A stretch of 64,000 bases of DNA from Viscum album (lineage: Eukaryota; Streptophyta; Magnoliopsida; Santalales; Viscaceae). The notes under the pieces were generated by a model that was not told where the DNA came from, did not search any database, and worked only from the letters and a program-made list of their open reading frames with translations. Position 1 is the stretch's first letter. Every line of letters starts with the position of its first letter. The translations under genes and the position numbers were made by a program. Below are positions 13,690 through 27,786 of this stretch, in pieces. The stretch is from contig OY728122.1 in assembly GCA_963277665.1 (NCBI GenBank), positions 2,129,736,024-2,129,800,023 of the forward strand. The letters run 5' to 3'.

Positions 13690-14300
13690 CATTATCCACT
13701 AGACAAAAATAATATTATTAGATGATTATATAGTAACTTTTTTATCATTATGATATTGATATAATATTATGATAAATTTTTAACTAAACCTACAAACACT
13801 TCGATCAAATGGGATGCTCTATAATCATTTGTGTGTATGGCAGACTACCGCCATGCAAATCGATGTCGTTAATCCATCAATTACAACCATTGATGGTAGT
13901 TAATATTGGTGGAATTAATTTATAAAAAAAATTATCTAAACAATTTATGATTTATTCCTTCTTAAGAAATTATTATATAACACATATATTTAATCTTTCC
14001 ATTTTTTGGAATAAGAGAAAATCATTTGTGTATATGTGGACTATCACCTCCTTGATGCTATGTGATTCATTCAGAGTAGATCTGGAATTTTGTTAGGATA
14101 GGTTTACAAAATGTATATGTTATATATGATATAAAAATTATACTTTAATAATTATATATATATATACACATATATTTCATGTTATTTATTTCCTACAAGA
14201 TGACAAAAATGGAAATAATTTTCATGTATACTTACGTCCTACTATCTCTATGAATGGTGTATTCCATTTCATATATGTAACTATTATAGAATATAATAAA
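13690..14300 (+). repeat. tandem ~190-bp module in LTR copy 2
   Basis: The cores are GCAGACTACCGCCATGC (about 13.84 kb), GTGGACTATCACCTCC (about 14.03 kb) and GTCCTACTATCTCTATG (about 14.24 kb). Spacing is about 190-200 bp. They are joined by A+T-rich filler that includes ATATATTT-type runs. Confidence 0.5.
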
Positions 14301-15066
14301 AATTATATCAATAATATATATTATATTTATATCATTTTTATAATTTTATTGGTGATTAAATTATGATATTAGTAGTAGGAAAAAAATTACAAATCAAAAT
14401 ACCTCTGATAAACAAAGCCGTTATTACCTAGAACAGAACATTAAAATGTAATTTCTAATAAATGTGTAATATAATTTCATAATAAAATAATAAATGGTAT
14501 TATATGTATTTCTATTTTCAAATATTATAAATATAATAAAATAATATATATTATATAGTAGTTCTGTATGTGTATGAGTAATGTAAAGACCTAAGGTAAT
14601 GGTTTCTTCGTCTAGCTTCTATTTCAATGAGATATATGTTATATTCAATAGTAATTCTATTTGTGTGGTGTATATACATTCATATTTCTTCTTATATAAT
14701 TAATTAAATTTATTTCATGACATAAATATTTTAAATTTATATTATTATTTCACAGATATCATGATTCAGACATTAAGTCTTTGGTAAGAAGATTTCATGT
14801 CTCAATTTTATTTCGAAGAAAGTTATGCTTTAATCAACACATGTTTCCTTTTTCTTTTTTTATAATAACCATAAATTTATGCAATGATAATTACCCTTAA
14901 ATATATTTTTATTAAAAAAATTATTTTAGGATCTCCATTTTACTGGGTTTTAATGTTGAAATGATGCCAAATTTTGAAGCTAATTTTGTCTCAATTTTCC
15001 TTCTATGGGATAGATGTTTTTCTCTGCATGAATATTCTTTTATGAGGTGAATATACTTCCATTTAA

Positions 15067-15307
15067 AATGTTATATCATGAATATAATTTTTTTAATTAT
15101 ATTTTTATCTTTTTTTATTTTTATTATTTCATGGGTATTAGAATTTAATGCTTCCACATGGATAAGATAATATTGAAACAATCCAATCGTTTATTGGGAT
15201 TATCAATCATTATTCCTATATTGATGATATATTATGATTAATCTCTAAATAATTATTATATATTTTAAATGTTATATCATGAATATAATTTTTTTTAATT
15301 ATATTCT
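15067..15307 (+). repeat. 39-bp direct repeat, 201 bp apart
   Basis: AATGTTATATCATGAATATA followed by a T-run and AATTATATT occurs at 15067 and again at 15268, almost identical. It lies inside LTR copy 2. In DNA this decayed, near-identity suggests a later local duplication, though low complexity may explain it. Confidence 0.5.
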
Positions 15308-17390
15308 TAAAATGTTTACATTACATTATACTTGGGATAATTAAGAATGTTTTTTATGAAAACCAGACTTTATTTATCTTTTTTTTTGGAAAACGCTTTT
15401 TTTCAAAAACCATGTTTCATAAAAATTATTATAAAATTTATTTTAAATAATATTTGAAAATAATTTTCAAGGAAATCATTTTCAAAATAGTGTTATTTTT
15501 TAAAATAATATCAATATATTTTAAATCTTACCTTATAAATTTTAAAATATATTTTCAATTAAATGGTTTTCAAAAAAAAATCTCTAGATTACCCTAAATG
15601 TTTTAAAATATATTTGAGAAAAATATGTTTTTAAAATGGTTTCATGATTCAATTATATGTTTTTGAATATATTTTCAAAGAAAAAATTTCCAAAACTTAT
15701 TCATGATTCCTTTTTGAATTTATTAATATATATTTTTTGTCATGGTTTTCAAAATGTTTTCAATCATCAATTCTAAATTTTAGATGATATTTTAAAATAA
15801 ATGACTTTAAATGGTTTTCAATATTTACATATATTTTATCAAATATAATTTCGAAGAAATGTTCCCCAAATTTTTATCAAGAATCATTTATATTTTTTCA
15901 ATGATATTTTCAATAAAATTCTATCAAATAAGTTTTTTAGTCTCAATTATGATTTTCAAAGGTTATATTCAATGAAATGGATTTCGATGATCTAAATGAT
16001 TATATTATAAGACATCAGTGATTTTCTAATTAGAAAGTGTTTTCAAAAAATTTATTTTATACTAGATTATTTTTATATTATTTTCAATGATTTTTTAGTA
16101 TGTTTTCAAAAGTTTAGGTTCATGTAAAGGGATGTTCAAATTGTTTTTAAAAGAAATTATATTTTCATAATAAATGATTGAAAAATAATTTTCAAAATTA
16201 TTATCCATAAATGATGAAATACATTGGTGTTACTCGTGAATTAATATGGAAACAATCCATGAGGACCATTAATATTACTACTTTAAATGGTTTATTGTTC
16301 AATGGAATGATGTTTATGAATCTTGTTTCCGTTAATTGGGTTATATGACTATGAATATTATTTCTCATTCACATGTTTTATTATTATGTATCATTTTTAT
16401 GATTTTAAAGTTACACTGTTTTGAAATCCACAATTTTATTTATGTTTATTATTTTATTATTGTATTGTGAAACTTATCTCTTTTACATTATTTATTATAT
16501 GACCGGATGTTTATTATTGCAGTTTCATTTCATGGGTTATGATATGATGTTTATGACAACCGTCTATTTTTGTGGGTCACGATAAGAAAGTGGTTTTCAT
16601 ATCATGGGGACCACATATATTCTTTTCCATTAAGTAATTAGTGGGACCTATAACACCCTTTGAATAATTGATAAATTATTTTTAGATTATGATATATAAA
16701 TGACTAGAAATGGGGTTTAATTTGGTTTAGAAATGGACATTTTTAACTTATATGGTCTTTTTAGGGATCATTGACTACTAATATGGTCTCAAGTGTGGAT
16801 CTTGACAACTAATATGGTCATGGGATATATCATTGAAAACTAATAAGTATAGTGGAGTGAAGACACTCCAAAATAATGATAATTTAGAGGTTGGGTATGG
16901 TGGTTTTTCATGCCTAGTATGTGTATCATCTATTAAGAGCCGTGATATATTTTGGAAAAAAATTGACTTATGTGGAATGATTTTATATACATATGTTTCT
17001 ATCACAATTTCTTGTCTTATTCCTCTATTATGATTTCAAGTATAATCAACTTGATTCCCTTGTGGTTCTTGTGTTATGATGTTCTAATATTTATTTTATG
17101 GTTAATTTTTATGTTTTTTGATATGAGGAGTTTTATTTTCCAATGAAATCCACATGTTATCATACTATAATGCTTATGTTATGTTTATTATTTCATTTTT
17201 TTACCCTTAATAAGCATCAGATCTCATCCCATCTTATTTCATCATCCACAGGTTATGATGTAATGTTTTATATTGTTGTATAATAGGGAGTATATTGAGG
17301 TGATATAATGAATATCTTTCACCAATATAGAATATTATGATTCTATTATTCAAAATACAATAAAATATTATCCTTCCGTAGTATTTAATT

Positions 17391-19300
17391 TTGAAATATG
17401 ATTATTATTTATCTAAAATGACATAATATCTAGGTATGTTAGGACTGCGTAACTATTATCTGTATCAACAGAAATATTTACTCGACAAATAGAAACTTGA
17501 ATGATAATAATTTAATGATAACATAAGGTTTATTTCTAAGGATATTTATAGAGATTTATCTAAGCATAACATGATAGTTTGATATATCTAAATGTATGTG
17601 TCATGATTTAGGTGTCCTATAAGTAATTTTTCAGGATTATGTGGGTTTCTTTTATGATAAGTATTACTCAAACAATGGATGCATGTCATGGTCAATAGTG
17701 GTAAGTTGATGGAACTGTGTTAAAATTGCATGTTTTATATGTGGAATATATGGGAATTAGACATTTGGATTTCATAAATGGAAAACTCATTATGGAAATT
17801 AGAATGATTTCATGATTATTGGTTATGTTACAGATGACAAATAGACCAAGAATAACAAGTGAAAGGTACATGATGTTCTAATATTATTTTTTTAAAATCA
17901 AACATAAAAAATAATGATTGGATTGAGTTTCAGGAATCTTTAGATATTATTCATATTTCTTATTGTATGAAGTATCTATTAATGAAAAAGATTATAAATC
18001 CAATGTAATGGTTTATGAATATTATTGGATGATTGAACTATATATGTTTTGGAATTCAATAATTATTCTATTTGAATGATAAAATATATAAGTATTTTAA
18101 TATTTAGTTCTCATTAAGGATATAAAATGGTATATTGCATGATTTTGATGACATAGAAAAGTGATTTAGTGGAATCGTGATATTTTGATAAAGGGATGGT
18201 ATCCCATAATGTGTTCCTAATTTTGTGAAAATTTTGTTTATATTGGGGAAAGAGATTATTGATATAGATAATTTAAATAAAATAGTACCAATTACCCTGG
18301 AATTGATTATTGATATTTTGAAAATGTGGTATATTTTATCATGGATGATGTTTATTTATTTTTATTTAAATAATATATCGTGTAATCATGGAAAAAATAA
18401 AGAAATCATTATTTTAATTAGTGTGTTTGGTATTTCAATTTGTTACATTGTTTCAATAGAAAAAATGATAATGTTAATAACTTATTTATTATGTGTCAAC
18501 CAACATATAATTTATGATATATAGGGGATTAATGTTATGATGATTTTGAAAAAATTTGTAACTTTTTTATAATGTATTGTATTTTCAACATTCAGAAGCG
18601 TTACATGGTCAATGATTATTAAATTGTTTTAGGTATACTTTTTATGATGTTTTCACGATTAAAGTATTATCTCACAACAAAAGGATTTATACATATTTTA
18701 AAACCCCCTATAATTTTGTTTTTAAATTATCACTAATTGTAAATGGAATAAATTATCCTACTATTTATGGATCACGTGTTCTTTTATTTCCCTAAGAATG
18801 AAAAATTCACCTTCATTCCATGGAATATGGATTTATTATGGAACAACCAATGGATCATATTGTTTATATGGAATGGAATGTAATAATTTAATTAAATATT
18901 CCTGTGAAAAATATTATTCTCTAGGAAATGGATAATGAAAAATATTCATCTTAATACCTTCTTTTCTATTAAACTGATGGTCTTACAAATCATCACAGAT
19001 TTATGTTGTTGAGGCCCTTCATTTTCCATTTATCAATCACTTTCTTGTGATCATGGATCTCTATCACTCCTTATAAAAAATTAATCATTTATTCTATATC
19101 CGATATTCACCACCAACATATATTCATCTTCCCTGATACCTAGTTATGATTTAAATTTTTTATATATTATATATTCAAATTAATTATTTAATAGATGTTT
19201 TCAAATTCATTTTTATGGTATGGGTTTCTATGAAAGGATATTTAATGTATTAAAACAAGATAACCCAAATGAATTTAAAGGGTGAAATTCCTTTTAATTT
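17391..19300. other. A+T-rich stretch between LTR copies 2 and 3
   Basis: No retroelement protein motif is readable. The open frame 18225-18524 encodes a hydrophobic, Ile/Leu/Met-rich 99-residue peptide typical of chance ORFs in A+T-rich DNA. The stretch ends in GGGGTATAA right before the third LTR, so by layout it is a shortened internal region. Confidence 0.4.
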
Positions 19301-20706
19301 GGGGTATAATGTAAGAACATGATATTTTTTGAATTATTTTTTTGATTAAATTTAATATTTTTCATATTTTTCATTTTAAGAAACACTAAATAAATAATAT
19401 TTTATATGAAAGAACAAAAATATTCATTCTTTTTACACACCATGTTGAACATGTGTTACATGAAACAATAATTTTATCTTATGGAACAAACAACACATTG
19501 TTTGGGTTGTATTACACAAAATGTATAGTTCCTTTGATAGGTTTCATTATACAAAAGACCATATTTTATGAAACAACAATGTACTATTAATATTTTTATT
19601 AAAATATTTTTATAATTTTCACGTAAAAATGGAATTATTTTTATGAATATGATTAATTATATTACGAGAATATTGTTTAAATGTGTCTATAAGAATAATT
19701 ATTTGGTTAACAATAAACTATAAATTAAAATAAAACCCTTTTGAAAATATAAGAAATATTTTGTTGGAAAATAATATTTATGAATTCAAAATTGTTTTAC
19801 CACATAAAAATAATTAATCATCTTTGGATAAGTGATTACAATTATATATATACATATATATTATTTATTAAACTAATTAATTTTCATATTATTTGTATTC
19901 TAGAAAAAGGATAATAATAAAACCAATTTTATGGATAATGTTATATATTTAAAAAAATGTAATTTTACTACCTTTTAATGTTGTTCCAATTTGAAATATA
20001 AATTTTGAAACAACTTAAAATTAAATTTAAAAAATTAATAAATCTTTTTAATTTATAAAATAAAAATTATCTTACTAGGAGTTTTTGTTATTTTTCCAAG
20101 TTGTTTCATTTTTTGATTAATATTGAAAAATATAGAATTTTAATTTAAATATATATTTTTTCTAATTTTTAAATAATGTTAAATTGAAATTTATATTCGT
20201 TTTAATTAATACATTGTAAAATAATACATCAATTTGTATAACTTATTTCATTTTAATCAATTTCACTTCAATATTATTTATAAAAACATTTCTATCCTTT
20301 GAACATGTTCTCTTATAAAAATTGGATATACCATCCAATCATCGAGATTACTTTTTATATATTTTATACTATAAATGTTTTTAGAATTTTTAAAAATAGA
20401 TTAAATATTTTTATAATCATATTTTATAATGTATATTAAAGAAATAATAGTTTCCTATAAAAAATAATTGGGAAAGTAGTAAAAATATATTATAGTTATT
20501 AAGGTTAAATGAGTTTACATAGTTTTCAAAGCATAACATACTGGGAAAAATAACCTTAAAAGATTTAAAAAACCATTGAATGTAAATATTTATAACATAA
20601 ACTCTATTTTATAACACATGGTCAATTATTTTAGTCAGATTATGTATGATATAGCTCACAATATTATTTAGCATCTTATTTTTACAATATTTTCAATCAT
20701 CCTACA

Positions 20707-20887
20707 CTACAAAAGGGAACTCACCATTTAGAATTACTCAAAAAACTAAATCAATTTGAATCATCCAAAATTTGACAAAATTATATTCCCAAATTACATC
20801 TTATCATTCTAGGGGAATAAAGTCGTGTGTAAAACATAAAAAATATTCCATTAAAGCCATCCAAAAGATATTTCCTAATGAAAAGGT
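20707..20887 (+). promoter_or_regulatory. LTR copy 3 TATA-like box and leader donor
   Basis: CTACAAAAGGGAAC stands where copy 2 has CTATAAATGGGAAG, 1397 bp into the LTR. The GT donor follows at 20886-20887, 179 bp after the box. The T-to-C change in the box would weaken it. Confidence 0.4.
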
Positions 20888-20929
20888 AACATCCTACAAC
20901 AGGAACATTGTAATTTTTTCTTCTACACC

Positions 20930-21510
20930 CCCATAATTTAATTTTATTACATGATTATGTAATAAACACATTTTCCTAAATAAACATATATTTTTTTATC
21001 TGTATTTTACCAAAACTCTAACACACTACTATCAAATGGGATAAAAATCGTCATTTGTGTGTAAGGAGACCTACCACATCGCTAACTGATGTCAGGTATT
21101 CTTCTATTTCCACAATTAAAGGATTGAAATAATGATAGAAATATTTATTTATTATATTTATTATATTTTAAATAACTAATGATTAAGGAATTATTATATA
21201 TCACATACATTCATTCATTTAATTTTTTCAGAATACGATTACCTCTTTTCTGAATGTGTGAACTACCGCCCCCTCAAAGCAATGTGATTCAATCACATGT
21301 TACATGTAATGAATTATGGAAGGGTTTTGTACATTTATATCATATATATTAAAATTTTAATATACTATATAGATAATATATATATATATCATTTACTTTA
21401 ATTATTTCAATATGATAATAAAACATAAACATCATTCATGCGTACATATGACCTACCATCTCTGGGAATGATGTATTCCAATTCATTTGTTTATCACATC
21501 AATATTATTA
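20930..21510 (+). repeat. tandem ~190-bp module in LTR copy 3
   Basis: The cores are GAGACCTACCACATCGC (about 21.07 kb), GTGAACTACCGCCCCC (about 21.26 kb) and ATGACCTACCATCTC (about 21.45 kb), at 187-197-bp spacing. Module 2 keeps the longest G+C-rich core, followed by ATGTGATTCAATCACATG. Confidence 0.5.
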
Positions 21511-21553
21511 TAAATACATATATACTGAATATATATGATATTTATTTCATGTT

Positions 21554-21558
21554 TATCA
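21554..21558. repeat. target site duplication, left copy
   Basis: TATCA directly precedes TGTAACGTCC. The same five bases follow the far end of the element at 32716-32720. A perfect 5-bp duplication is the signature of LTR-retrotransposon integration. Confidence 0.9.
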
Positions 21559-22589
21559 TGTAACGTCCTGACCTAGCTCAACCTTGAACCGGTGGACAAA
21601 CCGGTCTCCTCATGTCCTCAAGCGCGTCTCCCCGTATGCCAGAGGCTGCCGACTAACAGCGATGGTCTAAGGATAGTCAGTGGGGAGACTATACACACTT
21701 ATCTGAGTTTTAAAATGTTATGTGAGAGTAAATAGAAAACAATGATAATAAATAGTGGAAGCATTCGGATAAATGATAAATAATCATAAGTCATATTTTA
21801 TAAATCTTGTACGAACAAATGGCCAATGCCAATTATACAAAAAATGCATGCATGACATGATAATGACACAAAAATGGAAGACAATGAACAAAACAAAATT
21901 ATTTACATTCCATTACAAAAATAAATAATCAATGACTCCATGCCCTAAGGGAGGTCTCCTCGAGAAACCCAAGCTTCTGCTTGGTCCTTTGCTCTTATCT
22001 TCCAAGTAAATGCCAACAACACAATCCGTCAACCAAATAGAATCTACTCGGGTGCATAAATTAAATGGCAGCCTGAGTAGGGTGTGAGATATAAATCATA
22101 GTAGGTTGGGACCACTAATTTCTACCCCAAATACAGACAATTAATAAATAATATAAACCGTGTGAAATCATGCTTAAATAACGTAAGTAGTACAATGTAA
22201 CTATATACCCAAGTACCTGTTCTTTGGCTTGGATAACATTTCATATGTTATTCAATTTAATCATCCATATACTATGCTTAAGCCCATCCACTAAAATATT
22301 TATTCACTCTTGGGTCCATCCACTAACAGTGATTCACCCAATTCAATAATAATTCTGATGCCATTCACATATTCAATTCACAAATAATTATGTCACAATA
22401 GGTTTCTTTAACCATTAACTTGTTTCATGTATAACCAATTGGACACATAGTATAATTTAAATTAATGGGTGTAGAATATCATGTCTAGAACCCTCGTGAG
22501 TATTTGGAGTGTCAGTCCTTGTATCACAACCAATAGGTATTTGTGACATCAGTCCCTGACCCATAAAAAGAATATTTTCATGCGAGCTG

Positions 22590-22800
22590 GGTGTTGCAGG
22601 CCATGTCTTGCACCCCGTGAGTATTTGGAACTTCAGTCCTTGTCTCACAACCCGTTTATCAATCATACGTATATATTTATCATTGGTGTAGAACACCATT
22701 TCTAGCACCCTGTGATTATTTGGAGCATTATTTCTTGTCTCACAAACCATTTGTCAATCTTACATATATATTTATCATTGGTGTTGAACACCATGTCTAA
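22590..22800 (+). repeat. 95-bp minisatellite in left LARD LTR
   Basis: Units start at 22590, 22685 and 22780 with GGTGTWGMACACCATGTCTA-like heads, exactly 95 bp apart. A more diverged related unit begins near 22468. Each full unit holds GTGAGTATTTGGA, TCCTTGTCTCACAACC and TATATATTTATCATTG blocks. The open frame 22457-22750 on the minus strand follows these repeats and is not a gene. Confidence 0.8.
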
Positions 22801-23828
22801 TACCCCAAAACTATCCATTAATTGATTCATAAATTAATTAATCCAACCCATTAATTATTTAAACAACTATTTAACAACATAAATCACCCATAAAATAAGT
22901 ATAAAATTAATTAACCATTCAACATCTCAATAGTAAATAATTAATTAACAGTTAATTATTATTTGGAAGCCAACAAAATAATTAACTCAAAATTTAATTA
23001 TCAATATTCATTAACAAGTCTGGTCTTATCCACTCAAAAAGTTATTCATCTAGGACATTAACAATTTACATCCATGTTATAATCATCTCAAAACATGCGG
23101 AACAAAGCCCTGATATTTATCAACTATCTCACACAACATATCATATCTTTAAACAACTCCTTCCAAGGCAGCTTAAGGCATGTACAAATAATACGCATCA
23201 AAAGGTACACGTGACCAACAGTAGTAACAAATAATCAATTCACAGTCTTAATTTAATGCATGTAAATTAATTAATTCAACAAATAATTAGTTAATTAATA
23301 CTTATAAATTTCAAAAATAATCAATTAATTAACCATTTACCATTTAGCACATAATAATTAATCCATAAATTAATTATTACCAGTTTCCAATTTATATTTC
23401 AAATACATCCAATTTTCAACATTATCAATAATCAGTAAAAGACACAATTTTATTCAAACTCATCATTTAATAATTAATTCTATAATTAATTAACATATTA
23501 CTCATTCCTACCATGCAAATCATTTAACTGTTTAATCATATCACTTTAACCAAATTTGGAAAACATGCTTAAAATCAACACATGTCCAAGTCCTCATTTA
23601 TCTAATGCGGGAGGTATCATATAATGACATCAAAAGTGGAATGCATCAACATATCACATTCAAGGAAACTCACATCCTCAATTTATTTAAAGAAGCTATA
23701 ATTATTAAATAATGTGTTATTGATTTGGGACCCTACCTCGGGGTGGCACCATTATAAATCTGAAGCTCTTTAATATACTTGGAGGAAACCAATCCACAAC
23801 TGGTCTACAATCTCATGCGTTCACACCA

Positions 23829-23849
23829 TATATATATATATATATATAT
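23829..23849. repeat. (TA)n microsatellite
   Basis: An uninterrupted TA run of about ten units sits at the same LTR position as the longer run at 30284-30312 in the sister LTR. Confidence 0.85.
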
Positions 23850-24239
23850 TCATATGCGCCTCTAATAAAAATAAAAATAAAATTCATCATATCAAATAGG
23901 TACTCAGAATCAATGCAGTAATGACCTGTCCAGTGCTAACTTTGTACCAGGAAATCATATAAATTATCAAACACTTAATTGAATGATGTGAAACAATACC
24001 AGGGTTATATAACTTTACCCGAAACATGACAGCAAAGTGAAAACGAACCCATACATCTCGTCTTTGTCAGGAGATGTCAGAATATGGTCCAAAGGGTTTA
24101 AAAGAGCCCATTACACATCCATATAACTGAAGAAACAAGGAAACATAATAAAAACCCCAACCATAGGGTTTGGGCCAAGAAAATAGGGTGAGGGAGGAGC
24201 CAAACGGCCAATTTGGGTCACAAAACAAATGTTGATAGG

Positions 24240-24401
24240 CTCACCTCACCGTGATGGACATGATTCGAGAAGACACTGGGAGGATTCAATCACGCGAAGT
24301 GGATCCAGTGAGGGGGGTGTAGTGCGCCTCAAAGGAGGGGCCTCATGCATTTTTGTTATTCCTCTCGTATGTTCGTGTGCAACCCACTTGTTCTATCCCC
24401 C
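24240..24401 (-). promoter_or_regulatory. LARD left LTR TATA-like box and splice donor
   Basis: On the minus strand GGGGGATAGAA (24391-24401) lies about 1.84 kb into the LTR. About 157 nt downstream stands GAG|GTGAGCC (GT at 24244-24243). The sister LTR keeps the same pair with GGGGGATAAAA. The plus-strand open frame 24229-24444 is only the antisense of this leader. Confidence 0.4.
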
Positions 24402-26245
24402 AATTATCAATTACACCCAAGATAAACTAATAGTCTTAATATAATAATAATAACATTTATTATTCTCATTTAATATAATATTACTTTATTTACTAACATT
24501 TAAATAAATGTTTCATAATAAATCATGAAATCCCCCATTAATAATCCAATCAATTTAATGAAATAATAATAATAATATCCTTATTATTATTATGAATAAA
24601 TATTTCTTTTATTTAAAATTATATAAAAATAAATCAGTTTAAAAACCACGTAACTGCATAGCTGACTTGCACATTTTGACTAACTGTGCACAACCCGATA
24701 TCTACATTTAAAATTGTTTAATTAAATTAAACCCAACTCCATATTTAATCCATATTTAATATTTCCATTTAAAATTACCCTTCCTCGACAACACTTAACA
24801 TCTCATTTACAATTTATTTAATTAAATTCATTTGGAAAATTAAATTAAATAATTTCCCCACTTCACGTTTTTTTAAATAAATTCTCTCATCACAATATAA
24901 TTAAATTTAAAGACTTCAACTCATCATTATTTAATTAATTATCTCAATAGAAATAAATTAAATAAAATCCACCAATTCATAGTGATTAATTAAATTCTTA
25001 TTGTCATTTAATTAAATTTAATGAAACCCTAAAAAATCGATTATTTTTGTTATTCATAATAATAATTATATCCACTCATAAAACCATATTAATAATAGTT
25101 TCATTATTATTATTATTTTTAAACCTTAGATAAAACTGAACAGTTCTTTTTAAATAAATACACTTCATTATTAATTATGAAACACCATATTTAATTAGAC
25201 GTTTCCTTGAGATACCCAAAAGCCTCATTAATTTCACATTACTATTACACCTCATTTAACTTCCAATTAAAATTATGTAACATAAATGTTACACCCCATT
25301 TAAATAAAAACACTTCTACATTCATTATTCTCTTAATAAACATTTCATAATTAATTTAGAAACTCCTAGTTTATTACAATACGATTAATATGAAAAAACT
25401 CTAACCCATAACCCCTAATTTAATTTCCATAATAATAATAATAATTACATTAATAAAACTAAAATAATAATAGTCTAATTATTATAACATTTCAAACTTT
25501 TGAAAAACCCAACACCACTACTTAATAAAAATGCATCATTAAATATGAAACTCTTTATTTTATTCAATGTTTCTTTAGGAAGCTCAAATGACCCATTAAA
25601 ATATCATAAATGATATACTCATTTAACATGAAATTTAAATCTCAAAGCATTAAAATAATTAATGAAACCATAATAATAATAACATTATTGTTATTAGCAA
25701 ATTCCACTATTTATTAAAAATCGTCCATTAATAATTTTGAAACTCTTTATTTATTTAAAAAGGATCATAGATAATCCCAAAATACACATTAGTTTTTTCC
25801 AACCGTCATCTAATTAATTCATTATCATTAATTTAATAAAAAAACAAAAAAAATGTTAATAATAATAACATCATTATTATTATTGTTATTATTACTATAA
25901 AACCTCTATTTTAATTAATCCCAGTCTCTCATATAATCTTATTTAATTAAATTAAAAAATTTATTATATAGGGTAAAACTTCATAGGTTGGACCGCAACT
26001 ATGTGATGCCCGTGTAGATTCATTAAAGTGGAATTTTCTCGATTTGGTGCTCCTAAGACACATCAGGACACCTGCTAAAAATTATAAGGTAATTACGTAA
26101 GTCCAAAAATGACAACTTTTGGTGTTCCAACACATGGATTAATATTTCGGAGCTCTGGTTAAAAAAATAGACCCGTTGATAAACCGAAAAAAAATTCGTA
26201 AACCTTCTTATATTAGCCCAGCTAAAAAACACCTGGGACTTTACA

Positions 26246-26256
26246 ATATACCCACC
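26246..26256 (-). promoter_or_regulatory. LARD polypurine tract
   Basis: On the minus strand AAGGTGGGTAT directly precedes TGTAAAGTCCC, the start of the 3' LTR. A purine-rich block here is expected as the primer for plus-strand synthesis. It agrees with the minus orientation given by the primer-binding site. Confidence 0.65.
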
Positions 26257-27786
26257 TTAAAAAATTCTCAACCCAGAGAAGACATTGGGAACCTCTACTA
26301 AAATAATTGACACACCATGGTCATTAAGATGATCGGTCAAAATATTAGCGTGCAACTCTATTCTGAAATCATGGTATCACCTGTAGACATGTTTATCGAA
26401 AACAAAGCGAGAGTACCCACCTTAGGATTTTCCATGACGTCTAATGTAATGATCATCGACTCAACAACACGTGTTTTTATAACACATTAACGCATATGTG
26501 TGACATTCCTCGAACCACGATCCCCACGTCAATCATTGATACTAAAAGTCGTAGCATAAACCTATCAACGTTCCATAAGACTCGAGTACCAAGAAGTCCT
26601 CCTGATCAGTTGGATGAACCTACTTTAATGGACTAGAACATCTAAATGGTACAACCTACCATGGGTTAGCCCCTTACAAAACATAAATGTTGACCCTCTC
26701 TCGTTTTGTCTCACAAAACTAAAATCACAAGGTTCAAAACCCAATTTTTATTTTTAGGAATTTTAATTAATTCATTTCATCATTTTAACATTTGAATGAA
26801 TTTCAACAAGCACACAAATACATCTACACAATAGGTAACTTATTTTTCAAAACAATTCCATACAGAAAAAATAGGAATGATGTCACAAATATCCTCTTTA
26901 TCATATAATATTTAGTGTTATTCAAATATAAATAGGAAATTTATCATGTAAATTCCTTATACTGAAAAGGAAACCTCCAAAGTTCTCATTTATTCAATAT
27001 GGGTTCTTCAAAAAGCAACCCAACAATAGTTCATTACAATTTAAAAATAGTAGTTTTCCATTTGTAACCATTTCCAAACATATTATAGTTTTTAAGGTTC
27101 AAACACATGGGTGTACATCTACCAATCGATTAGGTTCCCATGCACCTTATCGATGGAATTTGACACCCATTTATCACAATCAACATTTATTTAACATTTT
27201 GTCTTTAGCACCCATTTCATTATCCAAAATTTATCTAACATGTTACCATAAGTAGTAACACAACATCATTCTATAACAGAGAATCATGACACAACAACAA
27301 ATCATGCTAGTAACTGAGGCATTATGGAATATAATCACTCAATCATGTTAAATCTATCACTCAAAAGTGCTATCTAGAGAGGCATGCTAATGCAGATCCA
27401 AACATGACATTGCACCCGTGGAACACAATCCAAATTAGCATGCATCAATCTAATGCAACTACATGGCATGTTATATGCATGAAATGTGAATCTCCAAGTG
27501 CCTAAGATGATGCATGTACGAAACATTCATCCATATCAAGCCAAGACAATTATTTTTCCAAAATTCAGAAAAAATCAATAAACAGTAAAAAACATCAGTC
27601 ACTCAAGGTGAAATCATATAAATTGTAACCTCTAATAGTACAATCTTCAATTCCTATCCCTAGCCACTTGGTCATTTCACGTACATAAGCTGATCTGTCC
27701 CAAGAATGGCTATTAAACCAAGAGGGGACACATTCCTAGTCTCCTATCTACCAGCCCCAAAACAGTAAGACAAAGGAAAAGAATCC

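Larger units (their letters stand above)
12028..17390 (+). mobile_element. long LTR, copy 2 of three (decayed)
   Basis: It begins TGATGGATATTAATG after AGGTATAA and aligns with copies 1 and 3. A TTTTTGATTAAATTTAATAT block (about 12.09 kb) recurs in copy 3 near 19.34 kb. Further landmarks are the TATA box at 13478, a donor GT at 13656, three ~190-bp modules (about 13.84, 14.03 and 14.23 kb), a TTTTCAAAA-rich block (15.4-16.2 kb), a GACTACTAATATGGTC-type direct repeat pair (about 16.77 and 16.81 kb), and an acceptor AG at 17250-17251. At about 5.4 kb it is the longest and least interrupted copy. The right end is approximate. Confidence 0.6.
19310..21558 (+). mobile_element. long LTR, copy 3, left part
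   Basis: It starts with TGTAAGAACATG after GGGGTATAA. It carries a TATA-like CTACAAAAGGGAAC at 20707, a donor AAAG|GTAACATCC with GT at 20886-20887, and three ~190-bp modules (about 21.06, 21.26 and 21.44 kb). It is cut at 21558 by insertion of the LARD-like element and resumes at 32721. TATCA at 21554-21558 is one copy of the target duplication made by that insertion. Confidence 0.65.
21559..26245 (-). repeat. LARD LTR, 3' copy (left on map)
   Basis: This 4687-bp LTR has TG...CA ends. It contains a 95-bp minisatellite (22590-22800), a (TA)n run (23829-23849), a minus-strand TATA-like box (24391-24401) with a GTGAG donor (24240-24244), and several short AAT/ATT runs in its distal third. It lacks a segment of about 230 bp that the other LTR has at 28452-28682; the corresponding point here is near 22211-22228. 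Confidence 0.88.

Noticed and set aside
18225..18524. 99-codon hydrophobic ORF
   Set aside because: Composition is that expected of A+T-rich DNA (Ile, Leu, Met, Tyr), there is no recognisable domain, and it lies between decayed LTR copies.
22457..22750. 97-codon minus ORF with internal repeats
   Set aside because: It follows the 95-bp minisatellite, whose period is not a multiple of three, so no coherent repeat protein results.
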